Shown in pieces: positions 8,805-20,058 of a DNA stretch of 64,000 nt (position 1 is its first letter; each line of letters starts with the position of its first letter). Below the pieces are notes generated by a model. The model did not search any database and had not been told where the DNA came from. It saw only the letters and a list, made by a program, of their open reading frames with translations. The DNA lies in assembly GCF_002443155.1 (NCBI RefSeq), contig NZ_CP023667.1, positions 3,100,001-3,164,000 on the forward strand, given 5' to 3'. The translations under genes were made by a program, and so were the position numbers. This stretch comes from Alcaligenes faecalis (GTDB lineage Bacteria > Pseudomonadota > Gammaproteobacteria > Burkholderiales > Burkholderiaceae_B).

Positions 8805-10088
8805 ATGTCCCGTAACTCCGAACTTTTTGAACGTGCCTGCAAAGTCATCCCCGGCGGCGTCAACTCGCCCGTCCGTGCCTTCGGTTCCGTGGGCGGTACA
8901 CCCTGCTTTGTCGAACGCGCCCAAGGCCCTTACATCTGGGATGCAGACGGCCAGCAATACACGGACTACGTAGGCTCCTGGGGGCCGGCCATTCTGGGCC
9001 ACTCCGATCCGGACGTTATCAAGGCCGTACAGGAAGCCGCCGTACACGGCCTGTCCTACGGTGCGCCTACCGAAGGCGAGGTCGTGCTGGCTGAAACCCT
9101 GACCAAGATGCTGCCGTCCATCGAGCAAGTGCGTCTGGTCAGCTCCGGCACCGAAGCCACCATGAGCGCCATTCGTCTGGCCCGTGGCTTTACTGGCCGC
9201 AACACCATCATCAAATTTGAAGGCTGCTACCACGGCCACGCCGACAGCCTGCTGGTCAAAGCCGGTTCCGGCCTGCTGACCTTTGGCAACCCAACATCCG
9301 CAGGCGTACCGGCCGAGTTTGTGGGCCACACCCTGGTTCTGGACTACAACGATCTGGACGCCGTGCGCGATGCTTTCAAACAAAAAGGCAGCGAAATCGC
9401 CTGCATTATTGTTGAGCCTTTTGCCGGCAACATGAACCTGGTGCGCCCAGCCCCCGGCTTTCTGGAAGGCTTGCGTGAACTGTGTACCGAATACGGCGCC
9501 GTACTGATTTTTGACGAAGTCATGACGGGCTTCCGCGTTGGCCCTCAAGGCGTACAAGGTCTGACCGGCATTCGACCTGACCTGACCACATTGGCCAAGG
9601 TGATTGGTGGCGGTATGCCCGTTGGTGCTTTCGGTGGTCGCCGCGACATCATGCAATGCGTCGCTCCCGTCGGTGGCGTTTACCAGGCAGGCACCCTGTC
9701 CGGTAACCCTGTCGCTGTGGCGGCTGGTCTGGCCACCTTGAAGAAACTGGCTCAACCCGGCTTCTACGACACCCTGACCGCCAATACGGCCAACTTGATT
9801 CAGGGCCTGAAAGCGGCTGCGAAAGACGCCGGTGTGCCCTTCACCGCCGACCACCAGGGCGGCTTGTTCGGCATCTACTTCAGCGAGAACGTCCCTACCT
9901 CCCTGGCCGAAGTCTCGGCTGGCGACATCGAACGCTTCAAGCAGTTCTTCCACGCCATGCTGAACAAGGGTGTGTACTTTGCACCATCAGCCTTTGAAGC
10001 CGGTTTTGTATCGGTACAGCACACCTCCGACATTACCGACGCAACCGTGCAAGCGGCCCGCGAAGTTTTTGCTACTTTCAAGAACTAA
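8805..10088 (+). CDS. hemL: glutamate-1-semialdehyde 2,1-aminomutase
   Basis: HemL converts glutamate-1-semialdehyde to 5-aminolevulinate, the C5-pathway entry to haem. The product is 427 residues from [11 protein letters not shown]. It is a class III PLP aminotransferase with [13 protein letters not shown] at the N-terminus, [25 protein letters not shown] with the PLP-pyridine Asp, and [17 protein letters not shown] with the Schiff-base Lys. A strong hairpin terminator follows 13 bases after the stop and is shared with the convergent ligase gene. Confidence 0.97.
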   Translation: MSRNSELFERACKVIPGGVNSPVRAFGSVGGTPCFVERAQGPYIWDADGQQYTDYVGSWGPAILGHSDPDVIKAVQEAAVHGLSYGAPTEGEVVLAETLTKMLPSIEQVRLVSSGTEATMSAIRLARGFTGRNTIIKFEGCYHGHADSLLVKAGSGLLTFGNPTSAGVPAEFVGHTLVLDYNDLDAVRDAFKQKGSEIACIIVEPFAGNMNLVRPAPGFLEGLRELCTEYGAVLIFDEVMTGFRVGPQGVQGLTGIRPDLTTLAKVIGGGMPVGAFGGRRDIMQCVAPVGGVYQAGTLSGNPVAVAAGLATLKKLAQPGFYDTLTANTANLIQGLKAAAKDAGVPFTADHQGGLFGIYFSENVPTSLAEVSAGDIERFKQFFHAMLNKGVYFAPSAFEAGFVSVQHTSDITDATVQAAREVFATFKN

Positions 10089-10101
10089 ACGCTCCGGACA
10101 C

Positions 10102-10129
10102 AAAAAAGCGGGCCTAAGCCCGCTTTTTT
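10102..10129. terminator. bidirectional intrinsic terminator (hemL / CoA ligase)
   Basis: GCGGGC and GCCCGC form a stem around a CTAA loop, flanked by six A on the left and six T on the right. It therefore works on both strands and separates two convergent genes. Confidence 0.92.
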
Positions 10130-10142
10130 ATTGCCTGGTGAC

Positions 10143-11792
10143 TCAGTCCTGCGCCATCTGACGCAGCACAAAGCGCTGCAACTTGCCTGTTTCAGTACGA
10201 GGCAAGGAAGCCACAAACTCGATGGCACGCGGGTATTTGTAGGGAGCGGCATTCTCCTTCACAAAATCCTGCAGCTTTTTCTTGAGCTCATCGCTGCCGG
10301 TAAAGCCGGGCTTGAGCACAATGAAAGCCTGCACAATCTGGCCACGCTCTTCGTCCGCAGCACCCACCACGCCACACTCGGCAACAGCCTCGTGCTTGAG
10401 CAAGGTACCTTCCACCTCTGGGCCGGCAATGTTGTAGCCCGAGGAAACAATCATGTCGTCGTTACGGGCCTGGTAATACAGGTAGCCGTCCTCGTCCATC
10501 TTGAAGGTGTCACCAGGGAAATTCCAACCGCCCTGAACAAACTGCTTCTGACGTTCATCGTTCAGATACTTGCAGCCTGTTGGGCCTTTCACGGCCAAGC
10601 GGCCTACCGTACCGACCGGCACCGGATTCAGATCATCGTCCAGAATCGTGGCGACATAACCAGGCACCACTTGACCAATCGCACCGGCCCGCACTTTTTC
10701 TGGTGGACTGGACACGTACACGTGAATCATTTCCGTGCCACCAATACCGTCCGTCATCTCGATGCCGCTGGCCTGTTTCCAAAGCTGACGCGTTGCATCG
10801 GGCAAGGCTTCGCCTGCCGACACGGTGGCACGCAAGCTGGCCAAGGAATAACGGTCCACCAAACCAGCCATCTGACGATAGAAGGTGGGCGCGGTAAAGC
10901 TCATGGTCACTTTGAAGCGGTCAATCATGCCCAGCAGATCGGACGGTGTCAGACGCTCCAGCAAGACAGTCGATGCCCCCACACGCAGCGGAAAGCACAG
11001 CAGACCACCCAGGCCGAAGGTAAAGGCCAAAGGAGGCGTACCGCAGACCACATCATCCGGGGTCAAACGCAGCACGTGGCGCGAGAAGGTATCGCACATT
11101 GCCAGCACATCACGATGGAAGTGCATGCAACCTTTGGGCTGGCCAGTCGTACCGCTGGTGAAAGCGATCAGACAAATATCGTCAGCCGCGGTATCGCAAG
11201 CAGTGAACGCTTCGGGCTTGTCAGCCAGCAAGGCTTCCAGACCATTAGCGCTTTCATCGTTAAAGCACAGCAGTTGCTTCAGAACGGGCGTGTAGGAATC
11301 GTGCGCGGAGTCCATGCAATGCTCCAGCTCTTCGCGCAGGCGCTCATCACACAGGGCGGCATGAATCTCGGCCTTGTCCAGAATGGTCTTCAGTTCCACG
11401 GCACGCAACAAAGGCATGGTGGGAACCGTCACCAGACCGGCCTTGATGCTGGCCAACCAGCAAGCGGCCATCATGGGGTTATTGGGGCCACGCAGCAAAA
11501 CCCGGTTGCCGGGCACCAGCTTCAGATCCTCAACCAGAACATGAGCAATACGGTTGGTCAGCACGTCCAGCTGCTTGTAGGTCAGGCTGCGATTCTCATC
11601 GCCCTGTGCCCACTGCAAAGCCACGCGATCACCATGCCCCGCTGCTACCTGCTCCCCCAACAACGCGACAGCGCAATTAAGACGAGCGGGATAGTCCACA
11701 TCCGGATTTCCTTCCAGCAACATCTCCGGCCACCACTCCATGGGTGGCAGATTGTCGCGTGCAAAGGTATCAAGGTGCGCTGAACGTTCCAT
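10143..11792 (-). CDS. benzoate/2-aminobenzoate-type aryl-CoA ligase
   Basis: This is a 549-residue member of the acyl-adenylate-forming superfamily that activates a carboxylic acid to its CoA thioester through an acyl-AMP. Motifs in order: LIAFTSGTTGQPKGCMHFH (P-loop, about residue 195), DGIGGTEMIHVYVSS, GDTFKMDEDGYLYYQARNDD (A8 hinge), and PRTETGKLQRFVLR with the catalytic C-terminal Lys. Overall it fits benzoate- or anthranilate-CoA ligases best. An AGGAG ribosome site precedes the ATG. A MarR gene diverges across the upstream gap and is the likely regulator. The substrate is inferred from family only, since no ring-cleavage genes are nearby. Confidence 0.82.
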   Translation of the reverse strand: MERSAHLDTFARDNLPPMEWWPEMLLEGNPDVDYPARLNCAVALLGEQVAAGHGDRVALQWAQGDENRSLTYKQLDVLTNRIAHVLVEDLKLVPGNRVLLRGPNNPMMAACWLASIKAGLVTVPTMPLLRAVELKTILDKAEIHAALCDERLREELEHCMDSAHDSYTPVLKQLLCFNDESANGLEALLADKPEAFTACDTAADDICLIAFTSGTTGQPKGCMHFHRDVLAMCDTFSRHVLRLTPDDVVCGTPPLAFTFGLGGLLCFPLRVGASTVLLERLTPSDLLGMIDRFKVTMSFTAPTFYRQMAGLVDRYSLASLRATVSAGEALPDATRQLWKQASGIEMTDGIGGTEMIHVYVSSPPEKVRAGAIGQVVPGYVATILDDDLNPVPVGTVGRLAVKGPTGCKYLNDERQKQFVQGGWNFPGDTFKMDEDGYLYYQARNDDMIVSSGYNIAGPEVEGTLLKHEAVAECGVVGAADEERGQIVQAFIVLKPGFTGSDELKKKLQDFVKENAAPYKYPRAIEFVASLPRTETGKLQRFVLRQMAQD

Positions 11793-11878
11793 CCTTATCT
11801 CCTGCGTAGATTACGCCCCACTCAGGCGTAGACCCTGATCCATCAAAGGCGCCAGCCAAATTGGCAAGGTCTATATTG

Positions 11879-11890
11879 TTTAGTTCTAAA
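11879..11890. promoter_or_regulatory. candidate MarR operator upstream of the CoA ligase
   Basis: TTTAGTTCTAAA is an inverted repeat with arms TTTAG and CTAAA, about 87 bases upstream of the ligase start codon. Its size and AT content fit a MarR-family half-site pair, but assignment is inference from position. Confidence 0.4.
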
Positions 11891-12367
11891 GGATATTAGC
11901 AAAAAAAACGCTTCAGTATCAGCAATCCCGACTACGGGTTATCCGCAGTAGCGCATCATCCTCAGCTGTTTCAGGGGTATCCTGAACTGGCCCGTAAATC
12001 TCTGATGTTCTTGCCTGTGCAACGCAAAATTCAATAATAAATTTCAGGATACGAGAAACAAATCGATCCACAGCATGCCTATTTTTCAATTAAGAAAAAT
12101 TACTGCAGGCATTATTTTTGAAACAAAAAAAAGTATCAAAAATAGCAGGAAAATGATTAGGCAAATGAACGATACAGAAGCAAATGCCTTATACTTCAAC
12201 TAAATAATCACTTGCATTTAGCCAGCTTATCGCATCGGGTCAAAGTAAGAGCGCCGACCCAGGAGTATTCAAAGCCACGGTTGAAAAAGTAAATAGCAGA
12301 CAAGAGTTTGCATTTTTTTACTCAATGCTTTGTCACCCTTGCCAGCGCTTTCTATCAAGTTGATTAA

Positions 12368-12379
12368 TTTAAGCTTAAA
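12368..12379. promoter_or_regulatory. perfect 12-base palindrome upstream of marR
   Basis: TTTAAGCTTAAA is a perfect palindrome about 146 bases before the marR start. It could be an operator for autoregulation, but such AT-rich palindromes also occur by chance in this AT-rich gap. Confidence 0.25.
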
Positions 12380-12524
12380 AACGAATTTACTTTGATCTGT
12401 CGCAATGTCAAACTTCGAACCAGCCCCTAAGATACCTTCCAAGCTAACCCAGCTTGCTCATGGCTGCGGTCTGCGTCCTTCAAAGCTAAATATTTTGGAC
12501 ATGCACCATTAAGGCAAGCTATCT

Positions 12525-13055
12525 ATGATCATGAACGATATCCCCGCTTCCGCCGTCGCCGATGCCGCTCCCGACTTGGAAAGCCGTGCCCACAGCGACG
12601 ACCACTTCGACACCCGACTGTGGCTACGCTTGATGGCCTGCACCAATTTGGTCGAGGGCGAAATTCGCAGCCGTCTGCGTACTGAACACAGCACCACCCT
12701 GCCTCGTTTTGACCTGATGGCGCAATTACAACGTCAGCCCGCCGGCATGAAAATGAGCGAGCTGTCCCGCCACCTGATGGTCACCAACGGCAATATCACC
12801 GGCATTACGGACCAGCTGGAAAAAGAAGGCCTGGTCGAACGCATCAAGGTGCTCACCGATCGTCGCAGCTCCCTGATCCGCCTGACACCCAAAGGCAAGC
12901 GCCAGTTCAAGAAAATGGCCGCCTCCCACGAACAGTGGTTGCAGGAGATGTTTGCCAACCTGTCGGAAAAGGCACGCGCCAACCTGTTTGAAGCCTTGGG
13001 CGAACTCAAACTGATCACTCGCAACAACGTGGCCATGGCTGCCCGCGAAAGCTGA
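12525..13055 (+). CDS. MarR-family transcriptional regulator
   Basis: This 176-residue protein has a winged helix-turn-helix at about residues 65-135. MKMSELSRHLMVTNGNITGI contains the recognition helix, and LVERIKVLTDRRSSLIRLTP is the beta wing with the conserved Asp-Arg-Arg. Flanking helices form the dimer interface. MarR proteins near aryl-CoA ligases typically repress them until an aromatic acid or its CoA ester binds. The divergent arrangement across the AT-rich gap supports control of the ligase. An ATG two codons downstream is an alternative start. A strong hairpin follows the gene. Confidence 0.88.
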   Translation: MIMNDIPASAVADAAPDLESRAHSDDHFDTRLWLRLMACTNLVEGEIRSRLRTEHSTTLPRFDLMAQLQRQPAGMKMSELSRHLMVTNGNITGITDQLEKEGLVERIKVLTDRRSSLIRLTPKGKRQFKKMAASHEQWLQEMFANLSEKARANLFEALGELKLITRNNVAMAARES

Positions 13056-13082
13056 TCAGGCCTGGCGACCAAAGCTATGCTC

Positions 13083-13127
13083 AGGCGGCTCAAAGCAAGT
13101 ATCATTATTGCTTTGAGCCGCCTTTAA
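13083..13127 (+). terminator. intrinsic terminator after marR
   Basis: AGGCGGCTCAAAGCAA pairs perfectly over 16 bases with TTGCTTTGAGCCGCCT across a 9-base loop. The trailing T run is short (CCTTTAAC, then GTTTTT a few bases on). It ends only about 20 bases before argJ, leaving little room for a separate argJ promoter. Confidence 0.75.
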
Positions 13128-13148
13128 CATTGTTTTTCGGATCGCGTC

Positions 13149-14375
13149 ATGGCCGTCAATCTGTTCATCCCCTCTGAATCTGATATTCACCCCGTTGCCG
13201 GTGTCAAAATCGGTATTGCCGAAGCCGGTATTCGCAAGGCCAACCGACGCGACCTGACCGTGTTTGAATTGGCCCCCGGCACCAGCGTGGCCGGTGTGTT
13301 CACCACCAACCGTTTCCGTGCCGCTCCAGTGCAAGTGTGCGAAACGCACCTGGCTACCCACGATGGCATCCGTGCCCTGGTCATCAATACTGGCAATGCC
13401 AATGCAGGTACGGGTCAGCCTGGTCTGGAAAAAGCACAGCAAACGTGCAAAGAAGCCGCGCGTCTGCTGAACATCCTGCCCCAGCAAGTGCTGCCCTTCT
13501 CCACAGGCGTGATTCTGGAGCCCCTGCCTATGGATCGTCTGCTCGGTGCCCTGCCCGCCGCCGTGAACGATCTGGCCGACAACAACTGGTTCAATGCTGC
13601 CCACAGCATCATGACCACCGACACGCAGCCCAAAATCGTGTCCCGTCAAATTCAGCTGTCAGGTAAAACCGTGACCTTGACCGGCATCAGCAAAGGCGCG
13701 GGCATGATTCGCCCCAATATGGCCACCATGCTGGGTTACCTGGCCACTGACGCCGGCATTGCTCCCGAACTGCTGCGCGATATGTGCCGTCTGGCGGCGG
13801 ACCGCTCTTTCAACCGCATTACGGTTGATGGCGACACCTCCACCAATGACTCCTTCATCATCATGGCAACTGGCCAGAGCGGTGTCACGGTAGAGTCCAT
13901 CGCAGACCCGAACTACAACGCCTTGCTCGACGCTCTGGTGGATGCCTCGCGCGAACTGGCCCAGAAAATCGTGCGTGACGCCGAAGGCGCCACCAAGTTC
14001 ATGACCATTCAGGTTGATGACGCCGGCTCCAGCGAAGAAGCTCTGAAAGTGGCTTACGCCATCGCCCATTCGCCTTTGGTCAAGACCGCTTTCTTTGCCT
14101 CTGACCCGAACCTGGGCCGCATTCTATGCGCCATCGGCTACGCAGGCATTAGCGACCTGGACGTCAACAAGCTGCGCCTGTGGCTGGGTGATGTACTGGT
14201 CGCCGTAAATGGCGGTCGCAATCCCGACTACCAGGAAGAGGACGGCCAGCGCGTCATGCAGGAAGCCGAGATTCTGGTCCGCGTATCCCTGGGTCGCGGA
14301 CAACACAGCGAAACGGTCTACACCTGCGACTTCTCGCACGAGTACGTCACTATCAACGCGGACTACCGCTCTTGA
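13149..14375 (+). CDS. argJ: bifunctional glutamate N-acetyltransferase / amino-acid N-acetyltransferase
   Basis: ArgJ moves the acetyl group from N-acetylornithine to glutamate (recycling pathway) and in bifunctional forms also uses acetyl-CoA. The product is 408 residues, typical of the Ntn-type family that self-cleaves into alpha and beta chains. The cleavage site is the Thr of [16 protein letters not shown] at about residue 190. [38 protein letters not shown] and [16 protein letters not shown] are further conserved blocks. It stands alone, with hairpins on both sides. Mono- versus bifunctional activity cannot be read from the sequence. Confidence 0.95.
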   Translation: MAVNLFIPSESDIHPVAGVKIGIAEAGIRKANRRDLTVFELAPGTSVAGVFTTNRFRAAPVQVCETHLATHDGIRALVINTGNANAGTGQPGLEKAQQTCKEAARLLNILPQQVLPFSTGVILEPLPMDRLLGALPAAVNDLADNNWFNAAHSIMTTDTQPKIVSRQIQLSGKTVTLTGISKGAGMIRPNMATMLGYLATDAGIAPELLRDMCRLAADRSFNRITVDGDTSTNDSFIIMATGQSGVTVESIADPNYNALLDALVDASRELAQKIVRDAEGATKFMTIQVDDAGSSEEALKVAYAIAHSPLVKTAFFASDPNLGRILCAIGYAGISDLDVNKLRLWLGDVLVAVNGGRNPDYQEEDGQRVMQEAEILVRVSLGRGQHSETVYTCDFSHEYVTINADYRS

Positions 14376-14376
14376 T

Positions 14377-14413
14377 AAAAAACCGCCTCCACCCAATCGG
14401 TGGAGACGGTTTT
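14377..14413. terminator. hairpin after argJ with A/T tracts on both sides
   Basis: AACCGCCTCCACC pairs with GGTGGAGACGGTT (one C-A mismatch) around a CAATC loop. The minus strand has a TTTTTTA tail, so it is the better terminator for the small genes on that strand. The plus-strand tail is only four T. Confidence 0.65.
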
Positions 14414-14422
14414 GCCATACGG

Positions 14423-14450
14423 ACAAGCCCGCCACTGGCGGGCTTGTTCT
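14423..14450 (+). terminator. second hairpin after argJ
   Basis: ACAAGCCCGCC pairs perfectly over 11 bases with GGCGGGCTTGT across ACT, followed by TCTATTTCTT. It touches the stop codon of the DUF1328 gene on the other strand. Confidence 0.6.
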
Positions 14451-14610
14451 ATTTCTTGCCCATGCCCTTGACCAGCGAGAGCACCGCAAGAATCAGGAAC
14501 ACGACAAACAGGATCTTGGCAATCGAAGCAGCACCAGCGGCAATGCCACCAAAACCCAGCACAGCAGCCACGATAGCTACAATAAAAAAGATTACGGCGT
14601 AGTAAAGCAT
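14449..14610 (-). CDS. DUF1328 / YtjA-type small membrane protein
   Basis: This is a 53-residue protein made of two hydrophobic helices: [20 protein letters not shown], then a Gly/Ala turn, then [17 protein letters not shown]. That is the full pattern of the DUF1328 (YtjA) family, whose function is unknown and which is often seen with CsbD-like stress genes. The start was placed at MLYYAV because the upstream 20 codons are not family-like. A CsbD gene lies upstream on the same strand. Confidence 0.88.
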   Translation of the reverse strand: MLYYAVIFFIVAIVAAVLGFGGIAAGAASIAKILFVVFLILAVLSLVKGMGKK

Positions 14611-14714
14611 ACGATTCTCCTCATCATCAGTACGTACAGGGACAGCACCTTGTCTGACGGGCCATCTCAACGACAGCTCATGAAATACCTACAGACAAAA
14701 AAGGTTCCCACCCG

Positions 14715-14918
14715 CTAACGGTCGTACTTGTCGTAGAAGTCTTTAACCTCACGCTCCGCCTCTTCGCGGGTACGTCCATAGCGCTCTTGCACCAGACCGG
14801 CCAATTGCGTGGCATCCCCTTTCACCTTGGCCCACTCATCATCCGTAATTTCGCCCCAGACGCTGCGGGCTTTACCAGCCAGTTGTTTCCATTTGCCTTC
14901 GATCGTGTCCTTATTCAT
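14715..14918 (-). CDS. CsbD-family stress-response protein
   Basis: The 67-residue hydrophilic product begins MNKDTIEGKWKQLAGKARSV and continues WGEITDDEWAKVKGDATQLA, the CsbD signature. CsbD-like proteins are small, abundant and general-stress-induced; no molecular function is established. AAGGGGAA upstream of the ATG is a reasonable ribosome site. It precedes the DUF1328 gene by about 100 bases on the same strand, so a shared stress response is plausible but not shown. Confidence 0.93.
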   Translation of the reverse strand: MNKDTIEGKWKQLAGKARSVWGEITDDEWAKVKGDATQLAGLVQERYGRTREEAEREVKDFYDKYDR

Positions 14919-15313
14919 ACGTTTCCCCTTAGTAGGTCCGAAAAATAAATGACTTACGCTTCTGTGAACGCAACAGCTCTACCGTAGCGGAAGGCGAGCC
15001 CCTCAAAGGCCACAGATTGAGGAGAAATGTAACCAATTAGCGATATGCCCTGTTTTAGGCGAGGCAGGTCCCCTCACACGTCCTTTACGATCCCCGGGCA
15101 AGGGGCCACCCCTGGCTCCCCAGAGGAAAACGAAAGGATTGGATGCAAAATACAGACAGGAGAAGGCCCAAGCCATTGACAGCAAAGCCTTTTTGCCCTA
15201 TTATTTTTTGCTTGGCATTTTGCGTGTCAAGATTTTTTTATGTTAGATGGCATGGTAGCGGGCTCTTATTGGCCTTTTAAGCGATGCCTGTTTGACTCTT
15301 TAAGGGATTCCCT
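14919..15313. other. intergenic region between csbD-like gene and rplU
   Basis: About 395 bases without a credible gene. A 60-codon frame on the minus strand (15003-15185) shows no family resemblance or ribosome site. The final 100 bases are T-rich and probably contain the rplU promoter and leader, but I cannot place the boxes with confidence. Confidence 0.5.
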
Positions 15314-15625
15314 ATGTACGCGGTTATAAAAACCGGCGGTAAGCAATATCGCATTACTGCTGGCCAAAAACTCAAAATAGAACAGATACCGGCAGACATT
15401 GGGCAAGAAATTTCGCTTGACCAGGTTCTGTCCGTCGGCGAAGGTGAAGCACTGCAAATCGGTGCTCCTTTCGTTGCTGGCGCTGTGGTCAAGGCTACTG
15501 TTCTTGCGCAAGGCCGTCACGACAAAATCAAGATTTTCAAAATGCGCCGTCGCAAGCACTACCGCAAAACGCAAGGCCATCGTCAAAACTACACCGAAAT
15601 CCGCATCGAAGCGATCAACGCCTAA
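15314..15625 (+). CDS. rplU: 50S ribosomal protein L21
   Basis: L21 is an RNA-binding protein of the large ribosomal subunit. The 103-residue product opens [18 protein letters not shown] and contains [20 protein letters not shown], the rRNA-contact segment, matching the family over its whole length. rpmA follows after 50 bases, then a terminator, the usual rplU-rpmA unit. In many proteobacteria ispB is divergent from rplU; here ispB lies elsewhere in the window. Confidence 0.98.
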   Translation: MYAVIKTGGKQYRITAGQKLKIEQIPADIGQEISLDQVLSVGEGEALQIGAPFVAGAVVKATVLAQGRHDKIKIFKMRRRKHYRKTQGHRQNYTEIRIEAINA

Positions 15626-15675
15626 GTTGTTGCTAAAAGCGAATTTGGTATTTTCTTCATCTAGGAGCTAAAGAA

Positions 15676-15936
15676 ATGGCACAGAAGAAAGGCGGCGGCT
15701 CTACGCGGAACGGCCGTGACTCACAGGCCAAACGTCTGGGCGTTAAAGTCTACGGCGGTCAGGTAATTTCGGCTGGCGGCATCATTGTTCGTCAGCGCGG
15801 CACTCAGTTTCACCCCGGCGTGAACGTGGGCATTGGTAAAGACCACACCCTGTTCTCCCTGGTCGATGGCAAAGTCAAATTTTCCATCACTGGTGCTCTG
15901 AACAAGCGTACCGTTTCGGTCGTTGCTGGCGAATAA
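15676..15936 (+). CDS. rpmA: 50S ribosomal protein L27
   Basis: L27 sits near the peptidyl transferase centre. The product is 86 residues, beginning [20 protein letters not shown], so the N-terminal tail is the short uncleaved proteobacterial form. [20 protein letters not shown] is the core motif. A ribosome site (CTAGGAGC) lies 10 bases before the ATG. It ends the rplU-rpmA transcript at the terminator just downstream. Confidence 0.98.
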   Translation: MAQKKGGGSTRNGRDSQAKRLGVKVYGGQVISAGGIIVRQRGTQFHPGVNVGIGKDHTLFSLVDGKVKFSITGALNKRTVSVVAGE

Positions 15937-15963
15937 GCCACTCGATCCAAGCGTACTCGCTGC

Positions 15964-15998
15964 GAAAAAGCCCTGCCGCCCTAGGCAGGGCTTTTTTT
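15964..15998 (+). terminator. intrinsic terminator of rplU-rpmA
   Basis: AGCCCTGCC and GGCAGGGCT form a 9-base stem with an intervening GCCCTA loop and a seven-T tail. An A run precedes it, so it may also act on the other strand. Confidence 0.92.
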
Positions 15999-16153
15999 AT
16001 GCATGGCCCCTGCGCCATCCTGAAAGCCCACACACCCGGCTTAGCCAGTCTCCCTACGGCCACAGCAAGAGATTAAAAATCGGCCACTATCACGGCACAT
16101 ACCGGCAGATAAGCCAATCTCCTATACACTAAGCAATTGGGGTTTTTGTTTAA

Positions 16154-17311
<1,158 letters not shown>

Positions 17312-17356
17312 TCGTTGCCACACAGGTCCAGGACTTAGACTCCAGGACTGACTCTA

Positions 17357-17406
17357 AAAATGCCCGGAAGACGCGGTTAAGCCAGCCGCCCTACTCCTGG
17401 CATTTT
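17357..17406 (+). terminator. possible terminator between obgE and proB
   Basis: AAAATGCC pairs with GGCATTTT around a 34-base insert that itself contains a GCGG/CCGC stem. The T tail is part of the stem arm, so efficiency is uncertain. Confidence 0.4.
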
Positions 17407-17445
17407 CTCTATTTACACGCCAAGCGATGGATTTCTGAACTCGTC

Positions 17446-18603
17446 ATGCAGCACTCTTCTCATTCTGAATCGGCCGTTGCACAATCGCGCCGATTGGTTA
17501 TTAAAGTAGGTTCGTCCCTGGTCACCAACGAGGGCAAGGGGATTGACCTGGATGCCGTGGAGCAATGGGCTACCCAGATTGCTCAACTGCATGCCCAAGG
17601 CAAGCAATTGGTGCTGGTTTCCAGCGGTGCCATTGCCGAAGGCATGGCCCGCCTGGGCTGGCCGCGCCGACCGAAGGCCATGAATGAGTTGCAAGCGGCG
17701 GCCGCCGTCGGCCAGATGGGCTTGATTCAAGCCTATGAAGTGGCTTTTGCCCGCCACGGCGTGCGCACCGCCCAGATCCTGCTGACCCATGAAGACCTGG
17801 CAGACCGCCATCGCTACCTGAACGCGCGCGGCACTATCAACACCTTGCTGGATCTGGGTGTGGTGCCCATCGTGAACGAGAACGATACGGTGGTCACGGA
17901 TGAAATCCGCGTGGGCGACAACGATACTTTGGGTGCGCTGGTCACCAATCTGATTGAAGCCGAAACCCTGATCATCCTGACCGACCAGGCTGGCCTGTAC
18001 AGCGCCGATCCGCGCAGCAATCCCGATGCGCAGTTCATCTCGCTGGGACAAGCGGGCGACCCGACCCTGGAAGCCATGGCAGGCGGCTCGGGCAGCAACA
18101 TCGGCACCGGCGGCATGATCACCAAGATTCTGGCGGCCAAGCGTGCTGCGCAAAGCGGTGGTCACACCATTATTGCGTCGGGCCGTGAACAGCAAGTGCT
18201 GTCGCGTCTGTCGCAAGGAGAACGCATAGGCACAGAACTGCGTGCCACTCTGCCTGTACGTTCGGCCCGTCAACGCTGGCTGGTTGACCAACTGCGTGTG
18301 CGTGGTCGCGTGTCGCTGGACGAAGGCGCCGTACGTGCGCTGGTAGACGGCCACAAGAGCCTGCTGCCCGTGGGTGTCACCCATGTAGAGGGCGAGTTTG
18401 ACCGTGGCGATGTGGTGGCCTGCGTGGACAAGCACGGCGTGGAATACGCCCGTGGTCTGATCAACTACTCCTCGGATGACACCCGCCGCATCATGGGCCA
18501 GCCCAGCCACCTGATCAATGAGTTGCTGGGCAGCGAACACGATACGGAACTGATCCACCGCAACAATATGGTGTTCCCGCGCAGTGCTCCGGACCAGGAC
18601 TAA
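17446..18603 (+). CDS. proB: glutamate 5-kinase with PUA domain
   Basis: ProB phosphorylates glutamate in the first step of proline synthesis. The 385-residue product has an amino-acid kinase domain ([17 protein letters not shown] at 15, [47 protein letters not shown]) and a C-terminal PUA domain beginning near [15 protein letters not shown] at about 285. Length and order match the feedback-inhibited two-domain form. proA is not adjacent. Confidence 0.96.
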   Translation: MQHSSHSESAVAQSRRLVIKVGSSLVTNEGKGIDLDAVEQWATQIAQLHAQGKQLVLVSSGAIAEGMARLGWPRRPKAMNELQAAAAVGQMGLIQAYEVAFARHGVRTAQILLTHEDLADRHRYLNARGTINTLLDLGVVPIVNENDTVVTDEIRVGDNDTLGALVTNLIEAETLIILTDQAGLYSADPRSNPDAQFISLGQAGDPTLEAMAGGSGSNIGTGGMITKILAAKRAAQSGGHTIIASGREQQVLSRLSQGERIGTELRATLPVRSARQRWLVDQLRVRGRVSLDEGAVRALVDGHKSLLPVGVTHVEGEFDRGDVVACVDKHGVEYARGLINYSSDDTRRIMGQPSHLINELLGSEHDTELIHRNNMVFPRSAPDQD

Positions 18604-18732
18604 ACCTTGACCCCTGCCCTGCCCGCCTGTTGAAATAGACGGATAAAACGTATCGAATTGCGACAGTACGCGCGGTTTTTCCGCGCCTGATTGCAACACT
18701 TTCCCTTTCGGGCGATGTGCCCAAGGAACCGT

Positions 18733-19986
18733 ATGAAGATCCTCGTGCTAGGTGCTGGCGTAGAAGGCGTAACCAGCGCTTATTATCTTGCCCGCCAAGG
18801 ACACAGCGTAACGGTCATCGACCGCATGGCTGGGCCCGCTCTGGAAACCAGTTTTGCCAATGCAGGTCAGCTTTCCTTTGGCTATGCCTGCCCCTGGGCC
18901 GCGCCGGGTATCCCGCGCAAGGCCATCAAGTGGATGTTCGACGAGCACCCGGCCCTGACTATTCGTCCCGATGGCACGCTGACACAAATCAAGTGGCTGC
19001 TGGCCATGTGGCGCAACTGCACGGCAGACCGCTACGCCATCAATAAAGAGCGCATGGTGCGTCTGGCTGAATACAGCCGCCACTGCATGGCCGAGCTGCG
19101 CGCCCAGACCGATATTCAGTTCGAGCACCGCGCCCAAGGCACCTTGCAGTTGTTCCGTACACAAAAGCAGCTGGACGGTATTGCTGCCGACATCGAGGTA
19201 CTGAAAGAAGCCGGGGTGCCTTACGAGCTGCTGTCTGCGTCTGAGCTGCACATGATTGAGCCAGCTCTGCGCCACGTAGAGCATAAATTGAGCGGTGGTC
19301 TGCGTTTCCCTGAAGACGAAACCGGCGACTGCCAGATGTTTACACGTCGCCTTGGTGAACTGGCTGAACAGGAAGGCGTGGAGTTCCGCTGGAACCAGAA
19401 CATTCAGCGCATTCACAGCAATGGCACGGAGATCAGCGGCGTGCAAAGCTCCGACGGCCTGCTGACCGCCGATGCCTACGTGGTGGCCTTGGGCTCCTGG
19501 TCTACGGGTCTGATGAAAGACCTGCAAGCCATCCCGGTCTACCCTTTGAAAGGCTATTCCATTACCGCCACGATTGCGGACGCCTCCCGTGCGCCCCAAT
19601 CCACCCTGCTGGATGAAAGCTACAAGATCGCCCTGACCCGCTTTGACAATCGCATTCGTGTGGGTGGCATGGCCGAGGTAGTCGGCTTTAACAAGCGTCT
19701 GAATCCCCGCCGTGAGCAGACCTTGCTGATGGTCTTGAACGACCTGTTCCCCGGCAGCTATCAAAGCGATGCCGACCTGCATTTCTGGACCGGCCTGCGT
19801 CCCAAGACGCCGGACAGCACCCCGATTGTGGGCCGCAGCCGCTACCCTAACCTGTTCTTGAATACAGGCCACGGCACGTTGGGATGGACCTTGGCTACCG
19901 GCAGTGCACAATTGCTGGCTGATCTGATCAGCAACAAGGAGCCGGCCATCCGGGCAGACGACTTGTCGGTGCAGCGCTACTACTGA
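18733..19986 (+). CDS. dadA: D-amino acid dehydrogenase, small FAD subunit
   Basis: DadA oxidises D-amino acids, chiefly D-alanine, to 2-oxo acids and passes electrons to the respiratory chain at the inner membrane. The product from [20 protein letters not shown] is 417 residues. That opening is the FAD dinucleotide-binding fold; [20 protein letters not shown] and [20 protein letters not shown] are DadA blocks. An upstream in-frame ATG (18691) adds 14 residues before the FAD motif and was rejected. An alanine racemase partner is not adjacent. A terminator follows. Confidence 0.93.
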   Translation: MKILVLGAGVEGVTSAYYLARQGHSVTVIDRMAGPALETSFANAGQLSFGYACPWAAPGIPRKAIKWMFDEHPALTIRPDGTLTQIKWLLAMWRNCTADRYAINKERMVRLAEYSRHCMAELRAQTDIQFEHRAQGTLQLFRTQKQLDGIAADIEVLKEAGVPYELLSASELHMIEPALRHVEHKLSGGLRFPEDETGDCQMFTRRLGELAEQEGVEFRWNQNIQRIHSNGTEISGVQSSDGLLTADAYVVALGSWSTGLMKDLQAIPVYPLKGYSITATIADASRAPQSTLLDESYKIALTRFDNRIRVGGMAEVVGFNKRLNPRREQTLLMVLNDLFPGSYQSDADLHFWTGLRPKTPDSTPIVGRSRYPNLFLNTGHGTLGWTLATGSAQLLADLISNKEPAIRADDLSVQRYY

Positions 19987-20009
19987 ACCCCTGCCCTCAC
20001 ACGATGAAC

Positions 20010-20045
20010 AAAGGCTCTGCCGGGTTTGACCGACAGGGCCTTTTT
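20010..20045 (+). terminator. intrinsic terminator of dadA
   Basis: AAAGGCTCTGCCGG pairs imperfectly with CCGACAGGGCCTTT around GTTTGA, followed by further T. It sits between convergent genes. Confidence 0.75.
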
Positions 20046-20058
20046 CAACTGCCCTGCC

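Larger units (their letters stand above)
11793..12524. other. AT-rich 0.73 kb intergenic region between divergent ligase and marR
   Basis: No coding frame is credible here. The sequence is clearly richer in A and T than its surroundings, especially about 11880-12420. It should contain the promoters of both divergent genes and holds two operator-like palindromes, listed separately. Nothing else was recognised. Confidence 0.7.

Noticed and set aside
10131..11783. 550-codon open frame on the plus strand
   Set aside because: It is antisense to the aryl-CoA ligase, has no family motifs and is rich in His/Gln, as expected for a shadow of GC-rich coding DNA.
15003..15185. 60-codon open frame on the minus strand upstream of rplU
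   Set aside because: No ribosome site, no motif and no neighbours that suggest a gene.
18670..18686. GCGCGG-TTTTT-CCGCGC hairpin before dadA as a proB terminator
   Set aside because: There is no T run after the stem; it remains an unassigned hairpin.
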